Assembly (NCBI RefSeq): GCF_030463565.1 | Contig: NC_134659.1 | Location: forward strand, 8,068,511-8,132,510 | Direction: 5' to 3' | Length of the DNA stretch: 64,000 nt | Source: Pelecanus crispus | Taxonomy: Eukaryota; Chordata; Aves; Pelecaniformes; Pelecanidae | Position numbers and translations under genes: made by a program | Notes under the pieces: generated by a model | Database searches by the model: none | Told to the model about the DNA's origin: nothing | What the model saw: only the letters and a program-made list of their open reading frames with translations | In this document: piece by piece, positions 35,068 through 46,400 of the stretch | Layout: every line of letters starts with the position of its first letter | Position numbering within the stretch: the stretch's first letter is position 1

Positions 35068-35871
35068 GGACAGATCGGAGGGCAAGACAAAGAGCAAGGT
35101 AGGTCTGGGTTGGGGCTGAGGGATGGAAGGAGGGTGGATCACTTCATCAGGGATGGATTGGGTTGAGTGTCCTGGATTAGCCCTTGTCACCTGCTGATGG
35201 AGCCCCGCTTGGGTCTTCCTCATCGCATAGCTGGAGATGCACTGGTGGGGTGGGATGCTGAGAGAAATTTGCCCCTTTGCAAGGTGGAAGGAGGGCTGTA
35301 AATGTGGCCAGGAGGGTGAAGATGCATGTGGAGACTGGTGTTCCTGGCAGATGCATGGGCAGCACAGTGGGCAGAGCCCCAGTTTGCAGGCAGGGCTCAG
35401 ACACCTGGGGCACCCGGTTGGATGCACATGAGGGGCAGGTACTGGGGCTGGGGGCAGGTATAAAGGGGTGTGAAATGGGGCTGCGGGGTGGAAAAGCAGA
35501 GTTAAAGGGTTGCACCTGAATTTTGTGGGGCAGGAGAGTGTGGAAGAGCTGGGCTGGGTTCGTCTTGCATTAGAGCCGTGGCTGGGACGTGGTTTCCTAT
35601 CTCATCCCTGACCACTGGTCTCTCGGCCGTGGTGCCCTCACACGACCCAGATCTCGTTCCTTTACCCCAGGTGGCTGCTGCAGCTGCTGTGCAGTAGCGT
35701 GGCACACGGTGATGCTCCTGGCCATGGCCTCTGCTGCCTGCCGGCCTGCCTGCTCCCTGGCACTGCTCTGGGGGGCCTGCACCTCAGCCTGCCATGGCAT
35801 GGTCCTCTCTGAATGTGTCCTTGGCTGTGACAATAAAACAAGCCCATCTGAGGGGCTTTGGTCCTAATAAA
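35068..35871 (+). other. MYBPH: MYBPH 3'UTR, probably spliced, with poly(A) signals
   Basis: UTR 35068-35098, a donor AAG|GTAGGT, an intron, and an acceptor CTTTACCCCAG ending at 35670, then a terminal UTR exon. AATAAA occurs at 35832-35837 and 35866-35871. The stop is only 31 bases before the junction, so nonsense-mediated decay would not be triggered. Confidence 0.6.
35832..35871 (+). terminator. MYBPH: MYBPH polyadenylation signals
   Basis: Two AATAAA hexamers, at 35832-35837 and 35866-35871, about 770-800 bases past the stop codon, or about 200 in the spliced UTR. Confidence 0.65.
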
Positions 35872-35879
35872 AAAACCCA

Positions 35880-38800
35880 AACCACTCTGTCCTGCTTGTG
35901 GGGTGGGCTTGGGTGGGGGGAGGTAGAGCAGAGAGAGCTGCCAGGGATGCTACAGATTCATACAGCATCTCACCGAACCATGGGTGGAAGAGATGGCTTT
36001 TGAACTTGGAAAGAAAGGACCAGCTTTATAAAACACATATTAAGATGACTAAACCAGAAGCAACCCAACAAGGAGGAAGAGGAGGATGGGGGAAAAGTTT
36101 CCTTCTGGAGATGGAGAATGATTCTGGCTGGGGGGCGGGGGAAATGCAACATCAAAACTGTGGCACGTTGATCCTTCTTCCTCGAAGCATAATTTCTTTA
36201 TCCATGCCAGTGATGCAATGATCCAGCCATGTGCTGCTGCCAGCATCCCCTCCCCATGGCATGAGATGGCGGGGACAGGACATGCCGATGCCTTATCCAG
36301 AGAAGGAGGAATCGGCTCCGTTAGCTACTGATAGCTCAAGTGCAGCTACTTACAGCTCTGAGACAGCTCGGGTCAGATGCTGTTAATTAACAGAGAGCCC
36401 AGACAGATCCATCAAGTTGACTAAGCGCGTCATTAAGCAAGGGTCAGCAGTGCGGAGTACCTCCTCTGCCAGCACAACCTCCCTCTTGGGCTGACAGGTC
36501 TGGCACGCGGGTGAGGGCAGGAGCTCTCCCGGCTGTGTGCCAGCTTGGTCACGGGGCCAGACCCAGATCCTGCCCTGAGAAAGAGATATCCCGGGCAGGC
36601 CCTGGCACTGCAAATGTGGGTGCAAATCCAGCCTGGGCGTCCGCAGATCTGAGCCCAGCCCGCCCTTGGTGCCACTGGAGAGCAAAGCCAGGCAGTGCTT
36701 ATGGCTAAAATAGCTGACCCCCCCCTCTGCAGCATCTTTCCTGCAGCCCCTCTGCTTTGTCCCCGTCTGCCCCCAGTCACCTACTCTCCATGCCCATGCT
36801 GAAGTCCATGGATGTCCATGAAGTCCATGGGGCTCAGCACTGGCACAGCACTGTCCACACCAGACAGTTTCCACCATCAGAGGGCATTGTCGGATTAATT
36901 TTTATCCTGGCCGATGGTCAGGCTGATTTATTAGATGGTTGGGGTTAGCTATGATGCCACCTGGGTGGAGGTTGCAGTCCAGCTGACAGGTCAAGAGCAG
37001 GTCTTCCCTTGGCATGCTCACACCTGGTCTTGGACACTGATAGGGATGCCCTGGTCACCTTGATGCCCCTGGCATCTTGGCATGTGGCTTTGGCCAGTGG
37101 GAGCCTTGGGCGACAGGAGCTGGGAGTGGGATGTGTTAGAAAAGGAGAAGCAGCATCTCCAAGACTGTGTCATGCGGCACACTGTGCCCTTTCCAGACTC
37201 TTAATGTAGTCCTACAGGGCGAAGATTGTGTTTGTAACCCCCACAGGGGACCGGGGTAGGTAACAGCATCCACTTTTAGTGAGCTCTCCCTGGGAAAGGT
37301 CCGGAGAGCATGGAGTGGAAAAATCCACTGGATGTTTTTTCTGAAAGTAATCATCCACATGCTTTTTAATTTATGAGCATCCCAGTCATCAGGTTTCTGG
37401 GCACCTTAGCAAGGATCAAGCAAAGGCATCAGTTCCAGGAAAGCAGCCTCTTGCACAAAAAAGGTACAAGTGGGAATCAGACCCATGCTCGGTAAACAGC
37501 TGCCCTAACCCGAGGCCAAGCTACTGCAGTGCAAAAAGACCACGGGCATGGGGCGGGGGGGGGTCCTCCCTGCGCTAACCTGGGGCTGCAGCATCCTCAG
37601 ACACTACTGATATGGGATTTGGGGTTCTTCACCTTGAGGGGGCTGGGAGGTCGTTCAGGGCCCCTCTATCACGATGAGGTCCAAGGGAAGCATTTGCTCC
37701 TGTCCTTGCCTTTGACCTTCTGCTCCGCTCCTGTTTTTGCCCAGTGTAGTCTGAGCTAGGAGCCTGGATATGATATATTGAGGCTCCTGCAAAATGTAGG
37801 AGGCTGAGCCCCTCATCTCCTCTCATTCTTCCTCCCACCCTTCTTTGCTGCCCTCCTCTTCCTCTCAAGAGAAATGGAGGAACTCCCTCCAGGCTAAACG
37901 GAGCTGGCGGCAGTGGTGGGCAAAGGGGACACCCAGCAGCCCCATTGCCAGTGCTACATGTGCACAGCATTGCTCTCCATAGCCAGCTAAAGAGCCACCC
38001 ATAAATCTCACCCACCCAAGGTCCTTTTCCTTTCCACACCCCCTCCCAGCTCCGGCGGGAACTTGCTGAGTCACGTTGCCCGTCCGAGGGGCATGACTCT
38101 CCTGGGGGCAGGGGAAGGGTCATAAGAAGTGTGATTCCAGTGGGAGACTGGTGAACATAGGATGCTGATAAGAAAAGAATCGAAATTAACTAAAATTAAC
38201 TCTTCCCACCACCACTTCAGCCCTGGGAGAACCTGCTGCAGAGCTGGGACTGGCAGTGCAGCTGCCAGCATCCATAGGGACCACAGAGCTGGGTGGGGGT
38301 GATGGTCCATCTCCAGCCACCCCCTCCCCAAATGTGACCAAAGATACACCCTGCCCACGGCTCAACCTGAGGCAGACATACAGGGGTGGGCAAATGCCCC
38401 TGTGGCAACATCAGCACCAACATGGTGGCCTGCAGACGTCCCCCACTCACCCCCAAATGGGTGCAGGTACCTCTCTGCTCCCCTGGGGCATGGGGGTGGC
38501 TGCATTAACTTACAAAGTCTGGGTCAAAAGTATTTGGCTGCACAGGGAGGGTGCTTGGGAGTGATGTGGGAGACATGAGACAAACAGGGGGTGGGAGAGA
38601 CTTGCCTCTGCCTTGCACAGAAGACAGGCAGGAGAAAAGAGGGAAAAATGACTCAAAGCCAAAGTAAAAGGAGATAAAAGACACATGGAGGGGAGCCAGC
38701 TCCCTGGGTGCAGCTCGCAGAGGTGGTGGGCGTTGCTGGGGTATGTAGGGAGGCATTGGGGCAGCAAAGGGTACTTCTTGCAGCGTGTACTCCAGGGGTT

Positions 38801-39200
38801 TCCTTTTCCACTCTTTGGTAGTGTTGAGAGCTGGAGACTGACCCTTTGCTCCATGGGGATGGTGGGTTCATCACCCTTGTGGGTGCTGGCATTGCCATGG
38901 GATACCTTTTCCTATCTTTTCCTGTGTCCCAGCCTAGCTCACCTCTCCCTGGTTATGGAGGGGAAAGAAAGGGCTTGAAAGCTCCCAGCTTCAGAGCTGC
39001 AGAAATCACATTGCCCTGGGCTCCCCTGGTTCTCAGCAGCTTCACTCCCACCAGCGCACCCCTTTGCCCCGATATCCCCATGGGTCCATGGACCTGGGGG
39101 CCAAGGTGTGACGTACCCCCAGCATCGCCGACTGCCACGCTCCAAGGAGCCAGAGGTCTCCATCAATGGCAGAGGACCTCCTAGGTGGTTTTTATCATTT
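35880..39200. other. Gap between convergent MYBPH and ADORA1 ends
   Basis: 3.3 kb with no exon recognised. A small duplicated CATGGATGTCCATGAAGTCC motif lies near 36800. Long 3'UTR forms of either gene could extend into it. Confidence 0.6.
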
Positions 39201-39203
39201 TAC

Positions 39204-39529
39204 TTTATTTGCATGAAGATAAACTGTGCCTTTGTCTGTACAATTTCTCCTTAAATACTTGGCAACCCTTAAAAAAAAACAAAACAAAAAACAAACAGGG
39301 GAAAAAAAAAAAAGGAAGGAACAGTGCAGGCTACAATATCAAAACAGTACAATGCTTGTGAATAAATAACCCCCTGGGGCAGGTGGGGGATACGGCTTGT
39401 TCAGATTGCACAGGGCTGGTGAATCCAGCTCTCCCAGGTCCGCACCAGCCCTTCCCCTGGCAGCAGGAACAGCGGGCAGATGTGGAGCGGGCTGGGCATG
39501 GAGGACCCCTGTCTGCTCTCTCCCAGCTC
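39204..39529 (-). other. ADORA1: ADORA1 3'UTR (short form) with poly(A) signal and U-rich tract
   Basis: From the stop codon leftward to a minus-strand AATAAA at 39204-39209. Positions 39270-39313 are A-rich on the given strand, hence a run of U with UUUG interruptions in the mRNA, just before the signal. Confidence 0.6.
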
Positions 39530-40163
39530 CTAGTTGCCCGGCTCAGCCGTGGTGGTGCTGGCATTTTTGTTGGTTTTGCAGCAGAAGTACTGGTTCCAGA
39601 TCTGCAGAAAAGCTGTCCGGAACTTCTTGATCCTGAAGGCATAGACGATGGGGTTCATGGCTGAGTTGCCGTGGGTGAGGAAGATGGCAATGTAGGTGAG
39701 GATGTGCGGCGTCTCGCAGGATGGGCAGAACAAGGTGATGCAGTTGAGGATATGCAGAGGGAGCCAGCTGAGCACGAAGAGGAAGAGAACCAGTGCTAAC
39801 GACTTGGCGATCTTCAGCTCCTTCCCATAATACTTCTGGGGGTCGTTGGAGCTGGAGGAGACCTTCTTGTTGAGTTGCTTGCGGATAAGGTTGAAGACTT
39901 CCAGGTAGATGAGCAGCATCAGCAACAGGGGAGGCAGGACCCAAACGAAGAAGTTGAAGTACACCATGTACTCCATGCTGATGACCGTCTCAAACTGGCA
40001 CTTGATGACAAACTCAGTGTGGCTGGCATTCAGCTCCTGAGTCCTCCGCATCTTGTTCAGGTTGTTCCAGCCAAACATAGGGGTGAGTCCCACCAGAAAG
40101 GAGACGATCCAACAGCAAGCAATGGCCACGGCTGCCCGCCGGGGTGTCACCATGCTCTTATAC
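39530..40163 (-). CDS. ADORA1: Adenosine A1 receptor, last coding exon (partial gene)
   Basis: Minus strand, acceptor GTCTCTTCCACAG|GTATAAG at 40163, stop TAG at 39532-39530; 210 residues after a split arginine codon. Role: Gi/o-coupled plasma-membrane receptor for adenosine that lowers cAMP. Visible: TM4 ([18 protein letters not shown]), ECL2 with an N-glycosylation site (NAS) and CQFE, TM5 ([20 protein letters not shown]), ICL3, TM6 ([20 protein letters not shown], with the ligand-contact His), ECL3 CPSC, TM7 ([14 protein letters not shown], with NPxxY), and a C-terminus with a Cys-Cys palmitoylation-type site. The split before YKxxVTPRRA is the known intron position of ADORA1. A1 is preferred over A2 or A3 because almost every residue from MFGWNN through NPIVY fits A1. 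TM1-TM3 and DRY are not in the window. Confidence 0.96.
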
Positions 40164-42372
40164 CTGTGGAAGAGACAACAACAGCACGAAAAAATTGAAC
40201 ACAAGTGGGATGCTCTGCCTGGGGGTTCAGACTGCTCCACAATGCAGTGCTCATGCTGGTATGGCACGATGCTCCTCATTCCCTCCCTTGGCAATCGGTG
40301 ACAGCTTGTCCTGACAGATGTGTTAATGGACTGGTTTCTCTGCATGTGCCCAGGGGAACCTCACCCTGTCTCCCACCACCACCCCCAGCCCCAGGGATAG
40401 GCAGAGACCTCAGACACGATCCTGGAGCTCTGAGGGTTGATGCCAAGCCAGGAAATGCATTAGCAATCTGGAACGTGCCTGCGTGTTCAGTCCTGAGCAC
40501 CCTGCACCCAGAGAAGCAGGTCACCCTTTCCTTCCCCCATGCACCAGCCCTGCCAGCACCCTGTCCCAGACAATTCCCCCTGCGCCGGGGGAGGAAATCA
40601 CCAGCAAAAACATCCTCTGGGACCTGCCGGGCTGGAGGAAGGATCCGCTGGTGCTAATGGACTCCTGGGGAAGCTTCTGGGCACAGCCTGTTTCATTTCC
40701 TAATGTGCTGGGCTGCTCGACAAAACCCTCTTTCCTAATGGGCAGGTGCCAAGGGATGGAGGAGGAGAAGAGCCGTGTTCCGGCTGGGCTCTGCTCCCTC
40801 CCTGATGCCACCAGGGAGCATGCCGAGGCTGGGTTCGTCTCTCCAGAGCTCTTCAAGCGGGAAGTGGAGCCTGCTACATTGATTTTTCCCCCTGGCCCTC
40901 AAAGGAAAGCTTCTCCTTGGAGGCCGAGAAGATTCGCAGCCCAAGTGTTATTGCTTTCCACCAGAGGGGATTGAACAAAGAACATGTTTCTGACTGTTTT
41001 CTGGGTGTTTCAGTGATGCTGGTGTTAACCCAGCCATGTGGAGGTGGCTGGCAAAGCTGGATCTCCATCCTGATGCTGAGAGCCTCCTGCTGCATGTCTG
41101 CAGCCTTTACCTGTGGTGGAAAAATGGAGCATTTCGGGGCTTTTTAATGCAGCCAAGGACCCAAACCCCTTCTCCCTCCCCCTTGAAGGTCCCTTCTCAA
41201 GACCCATCTCATGGGCAAGGTGTCAGGGTGGGAGCATGGAGAGGCGCTGGGTAGAGGGGGGGACATGGGTCCCCAGGAGTCCAGAGGGTCCAGAGCCACT
41301 GGTCCCGGACAGCTTTCCGGAATGAACCCCCCCTCTGGTCTGAAAAAAGATTCCCAGCATCCCGGATGCAGCCAGGTCCCGTGGGAAGGAGGTGGCAATG
41401 CGGGCTGCTGTTTCCTCTGAAAACTGATGCTGGAGCTGGAGGGTGATTTATTCTCTGTGGGGAGGAGAGAGGGCAGGAGACCCTGAGAAAGGTGCAGAGC
41501 AGGAGAGCTGGGGCATGGGGAGGACGAGGGGCGGTGGGAGTGCACCAGTGCTATGGGCTAAGTGAAGGGAAAGGTGGGGGGGCCCATGGGAGCGGCGGGT
41601 GGCAGAGGGAAACCAGAGGCTCCCATGGGGCTGTGTGCTGGCTGTGCACCCCACGTCACCGACGACAGGTCCTTGGGGAGGGCTGATGTGCCCTTCCAGC
41701 AGTGACACCCCGATCCCACCTCCCTAGGCTCGAGCAGCTCGGGGGGGTGGCACTAGAAATAACAGCACCAACCCCCCTGCCCTAGCGCCTTCCCTTTTTG
41801 CAGTCCCTGCAAGCTGTGTCCCATCTCCCCACTCCCGGGGGTTTCTAGGGTCTTCTACTGATTTTGCTGAACACGCTGCCGTGCTGGGTGCTCCCTGCCC
41901 TGCAGAGCTGTGTGACAGCCATTGCCAGAGACACAAGGCTGCTGAGCAGCAGCGGTGCCACCACAGTCCCCAAACACCCTCCCAGGGCTTGCAGCCAGCA
42001 CCCAGGCATGGAACTGCTCCCAGAGCACCCACTCCTTCTCCCCCCTGCCGTCATGCCTGGGTTGGGGCAGCACCCAGGACAGAGTGAGCATTGGGACCCC
42101 GTTGTTAGTCATGAACCGGGGTCAGATCAGAGGACGCAGTGTTCACTCTTGCAGCCAAAGTAGACGGGATGGGGAATGGCTGCAGGGGGCCCGGCCCCCT
42201 GCAGCTGCAGAACATTGCGTGTTGTTGCAGATGGCTATCAGGACAGCTGTGGAGGTCGTGCAGACCTCAGGTCCCTGGATGCACACAAGCTCGCATGGTT
42301 CAGAGTGTATAACACACACATAGCAGAGCAACCGCCCCACACACCGCCGGCTGTTCATCCACCTCCCCACTT

Positions 42373-42657
42373 AGGTGCACATCCCTCCCATGTCCTCCCT
42401 GCACATCTCTCCTCCTCGCTGCACGTGCATCCCCCCCTTGCTGCACATCCATCCCTTCTCAATACACATCCATCCCTTGTTAATGCACATGCATCTCTCC
42501 TCTTCACTGCACACCCATCCCTCTTTGCCTTACATGGATGTCCCCACCTCGCTGTGCATCCATCCCTCCTCCTTGCCACACATCCATCTCTCTGCCATGA
42601 TCCACATCCATCCCTCCTTGCTGCACATCTATCTCCGCCACCTCGCTGCACATGCCT
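42373..42657. repeat. Minisatellite, TTGCTGCACATCCATCCCTC-like units
   Basis: About ten degenerate units of roughly 24-33 bases, each with a (G/T)CACATCCATC core followed by CCTCC or CTCTCC. The minus-strand reading is a meaningless Arg-Asp-Gly-Cys repeat. Confidence 0.9.
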
Positions 42658-43259
42658 GGCCTGACAGACACAACAGTTCGAGCATCAGGACCTGGCTCTC
42701 CCTGCTCCTTGCTTCACTTCACATGGTGAGGTTTAAGTGTGGCACTGCAGAAGCAGCCGGCAGCTGAGAGCAAAGCCTGTCCATGCATTGTCCTGCACGT
42801 GTGCATCATGGTCACAGGAACCATGGCTTAACCCAAAAAATCCATAGAAAACATCAACATTTGGAGCTGGGGCTTTTGTTCCTTTTGCTCCTTCAAGCAA
42901 CAAGCCAAGGGCAGAGGCAGCTGCAGCACCCTGCAGGGAAATGTGCTCCCCGGGGGCTCACGGGTTCTCACTGTCCCCTGTCAGCCCTACATGGAGGGTG
43001 ACAAGAGCCACAAAATGACTCCAAGTTCCTCCTCTGTCCGCCCCACAGGGTCTGACCATGCAGCCCCTGTGGGGCTCAGCTGCTCTGAAGGCTGCAAACC
43101 CTGCTTAAAGGAGGGAAATGCAAGATCCCACCTAATGCTCAACCCCATGGCACAGGGTGTTTGGTGGGGTGCAACTAGCAGAGGGGTGAGGGACAGACTG
43201 TGCTGTTCCCATGTTTCTTCCTGGGTTATGCCATAAAGAAAAAAGCCTTTCTCATTTAC

Positions 43260-43480
43260 CTCATTTTGCATTAATTTGATAGGGCTGGAGTTTCAGACAG
43301 GTCTGAGAGGCAGAAGCACTAGAAAATGCTGATAATGGCTCACAATTAATAAATAATCTTATTATTATCAGCAGCATTGGAGCAATTGCTAACATCATTA
43401 CAATTTTATTCCTACTATTATTTTTATTAACAGCTGTGACTAAAACATCCATGATAATAGCCATCACCATCATCATACAA
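43260..43480. other. AT-rich island with a perfect 10-bp inverted repeat
   Basis: TGCTGATAAT at 43327-43336 and ATTATCAGCA at 43364-43373, 27 bases apart, inside sequence rich in AATTAATAAATAAT and ATTATT. The surroundings are GC-rich. Candidate conserved intronic regulatory element. Confidence 0.4.
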
Positions 43481-46400
43481 TTTGGGTTTGTTTTCTTTGT
43501 CTGTGGGGTTTTGAGCCTGACCATAATTGCTAGATTTTCCTCCTGCCCTCCCTCACTGGCAGTTTTTGCTCCATGCCTTCCCCACAGAGATGGGCATCGC
43601 CCCAAGTCCTCCTGGATGCCCTGCCAAGGCCAGGAGAAAGGAGTCTGGAGGGAACACAGCAGCCATCCAGCCTCATTGATATCCTGGTGGATATCAAATG
43701 GGATGGGCAGGAACTTTGGTTTGGTGTGGAACAAAAATGTCTTTGAGGGTTTGGAAAGTAATGCAAAGAGGTAAAATATCAATTATTTATAGAGTGCTGT
43801 TTGCACCCCCAGAGGAAGCGCAAGAAGTGATGGCTGGAGGCGGAGGCAGACAAATTGTCCCCAAGGGCTGCACAGAGCTAACGGGGAGGAATGGAGCAGG
43901 CTCCTCCAGGGACAGATGCTGCCTCATGATGGGATGCTCCAAGAGATGTTGCAGTCAAAGTTTCTTGGGCTCAGGATAGAGTCACAGGGGGAGACGCTGA
44001 GGCCCCTTTTCTCCAGGAGATCATGAAATGCTCCCTGGGTCCTCACCCCGAGGACACTACCTGCCCTCCTTTCCCTTTGTTCGTCATTCCCAGAATAGAT
44101 TCAACTTCTTCCGCCACATCTTGATGTGGCCAGACCTCTGCATTGCTCGCCGCTGCAGCCAAGGGAGCCCAGCTCAGCCCAGGACCTGCTCTTTAGGTGT
44201 CTGGCACTGGGTGGGCAAAGCCCCCATGGCCATCTAACATATCAGGACACATCTAAAACCAAATGGAGAGCAGTGTATTCATTGCATTTCTAATGATTTG
44301 ACTTTTTTCTTGGGGCCTATCCCCCAAGAGAGAGACGAGGGCTGGTTTCCTAGATCTCCCAGCCACAGGTCAATCCAAATCTAACACTCACAAAACATGT
44401 CCTCTTGTTTTCATTGAAAAAACTTCAAAGATTCCAGGTCTGGTTTGAATAAAATCTGTTTGTTTTCAGTATTTCTGTGAATATCCTTTTGTGTCCGGAA
44501 AATACTCGCAGTTGTCCAGCCAGCCCCAAGATGCAGCTTCGCTGGTCCTTGCTCTGGTAGGGTTTATTGCAGTGCAATTCCTGGGGAATTAATTCATTAA
44601 TGAAGGCAGGCCATCACTAATGAAATGAAGCTGGAGCCAACGTGGTAGGAGGAAAAGAGGCCAAGCTGACATGAAACTCATCTGCATTATGAACGCAGCA
44701 AGGAAAAGCAGCCAGAGCATGTCCTGACCTAATTGAAAATCTCTACACAAAAGTGCTTTGATCTCAGAAGATTTTTGTTTCTGCTCCTTTTTCCTGGCTG
44801 TATCTTTGCTTCAGATCTTTCAGTGTCCTGGAGGCCACTGGGTGGGAAAACTCAGATGTTGGTGTTCAAAGCTGCTCAGAAACGTGGAGCTGAGAAATGT
44901 GAAGTGGCACATGGGTTCTGCGAGGGGCAATCTCAGCTGCGGCTCAGGGCTGGGATGAGGAGGTCCCTGGGCACCCGCACAAGGTGGGAAGTGCTGCAGC
45001 AGGGCCACTGTGTGACAGAGGAACCCTGATCATGGCTCCTTTGTCACCTCTAACCCTGGACATGAAAAGTTTATTCCTTCTTCAGTGTCTTGCTTTGGCT
45101 GTTTTCCTCCTTCCCTTCAGATCTCTTTTGGACTTCATTTAGGTAAAAACCCTAAGTTCAAAATCTTGAAGGTTATCGAGGATTTGAAGGTGTATTAAAA
45201 TGTCTAAAAAGGTCTGTTAGCATTGGCATAAATGTCTCAGCACCAGCATCCTCCTTGCATCATTTGAGTGCATCTCCTATTTGTCCACATCACCCCTGTG
45301 TGACAGTTGGGAGCTTTGCGGCTATTTGGGGTCAAACACCAGCCGCTCAGCCCTTCACACTCCTGACAGCATCCATCCAACAACTGCAGCAAGTCAACAC
45401 TAGTGATGGGCCCACGTTGTCTGCAAACATGGCTTGAGTTGTTGGATGGCTCCTACCACAAAGGCATTTCACACCCTCCTGCGCCATCCTGGCAACTCTC
45501 ACAGCCAGGATGGGGGGTGATAGGTGACAATGACACAACTGTGGAGGTGATGTGAGAAAACATCTCCTGGGCAGAGGGGTGCCGACACCATTTCAGCACA
45601 TTGCTCTCATGGTCACATCACTTCTGGTTTTCCACCTTAGAAGAATTGTGGGTTTGTGACCGCTCGTGGGTGCGTCACCATGTGACTGGGGGCCCTGGGA
45701 GGGACAGACATCAACCAACATCAGCCAAAGCTGGTAGCTGGATAGAGCTCTCCGTGATAGCCTGGTCCTAAATATGCTCGGAAGAGAGGAGACTGGCCCT
45801 ATCAGCATCTCCTCTGGGATGCATGGGGGATTGTCCTGATCCCAAAATCCCAGACTTGTTGCTTGTCAGATACCAGCTGGCAAGTAAAGACATAAAAAAC
45901 TGGTCCAAAACCCATGGAGAGTCTTTCAGGTGAGCCAGAAAAGTGCATCGTTCTGCAGCAAGGACATTGGTGTTGGTTGGTGATGGAGCCCCTGTCCTGC
46001 ACCAAAATAGCCCAGCAGCCTCCATCAGCACAGTATTTCCAGCCCGACACGGATGTCCTACCACAGAGACACTTCCTAGTGCTCCAAAGGGACCAGGAGG
46101 ACCCCAGGTGCCCTGTGCACTGTCCCCTCCCACCACCTCTGGTTGGTTGGTCTGCAAGAAATTTGAGCTGTGGGAGAAACCTGAGAAGTGCCAGCAGACC
46201 CCTGGGACAAGAGGGGACAGTGGGACATGGTGGGAGAGGACAGGCCAGGTGGCTGCAGCAAGGTGGTCTCCAGTGTCCTGGCCTCAGACTCCTCACGTGA
46301 CCTTGAGGAACTGATTTAAAAGGAGCTGAGGAGGAAAATCCCCACCTGGCACCATACCCATACCTGTTTGCTCAGGATGAGCGTGAGCTTGGCTGGAGGG

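Noticed and set aside
39530-40163. Receptor could be ADORA3, because human ADORA3 is near DENND2D on 1p13
   Set aside because: Residues from MFGWNN to [13 protein letters not shown], the [11 protein letters not shown] segment and the CPSC loop are those of A1, and the convergent MYBPH neighbour is that of ADORA1.
42355-42651. Cys/Arg/Asp-rich 98-codon minus-strand frame
   Set aside because: It is a direct translation of the minisatellite, not a gene.
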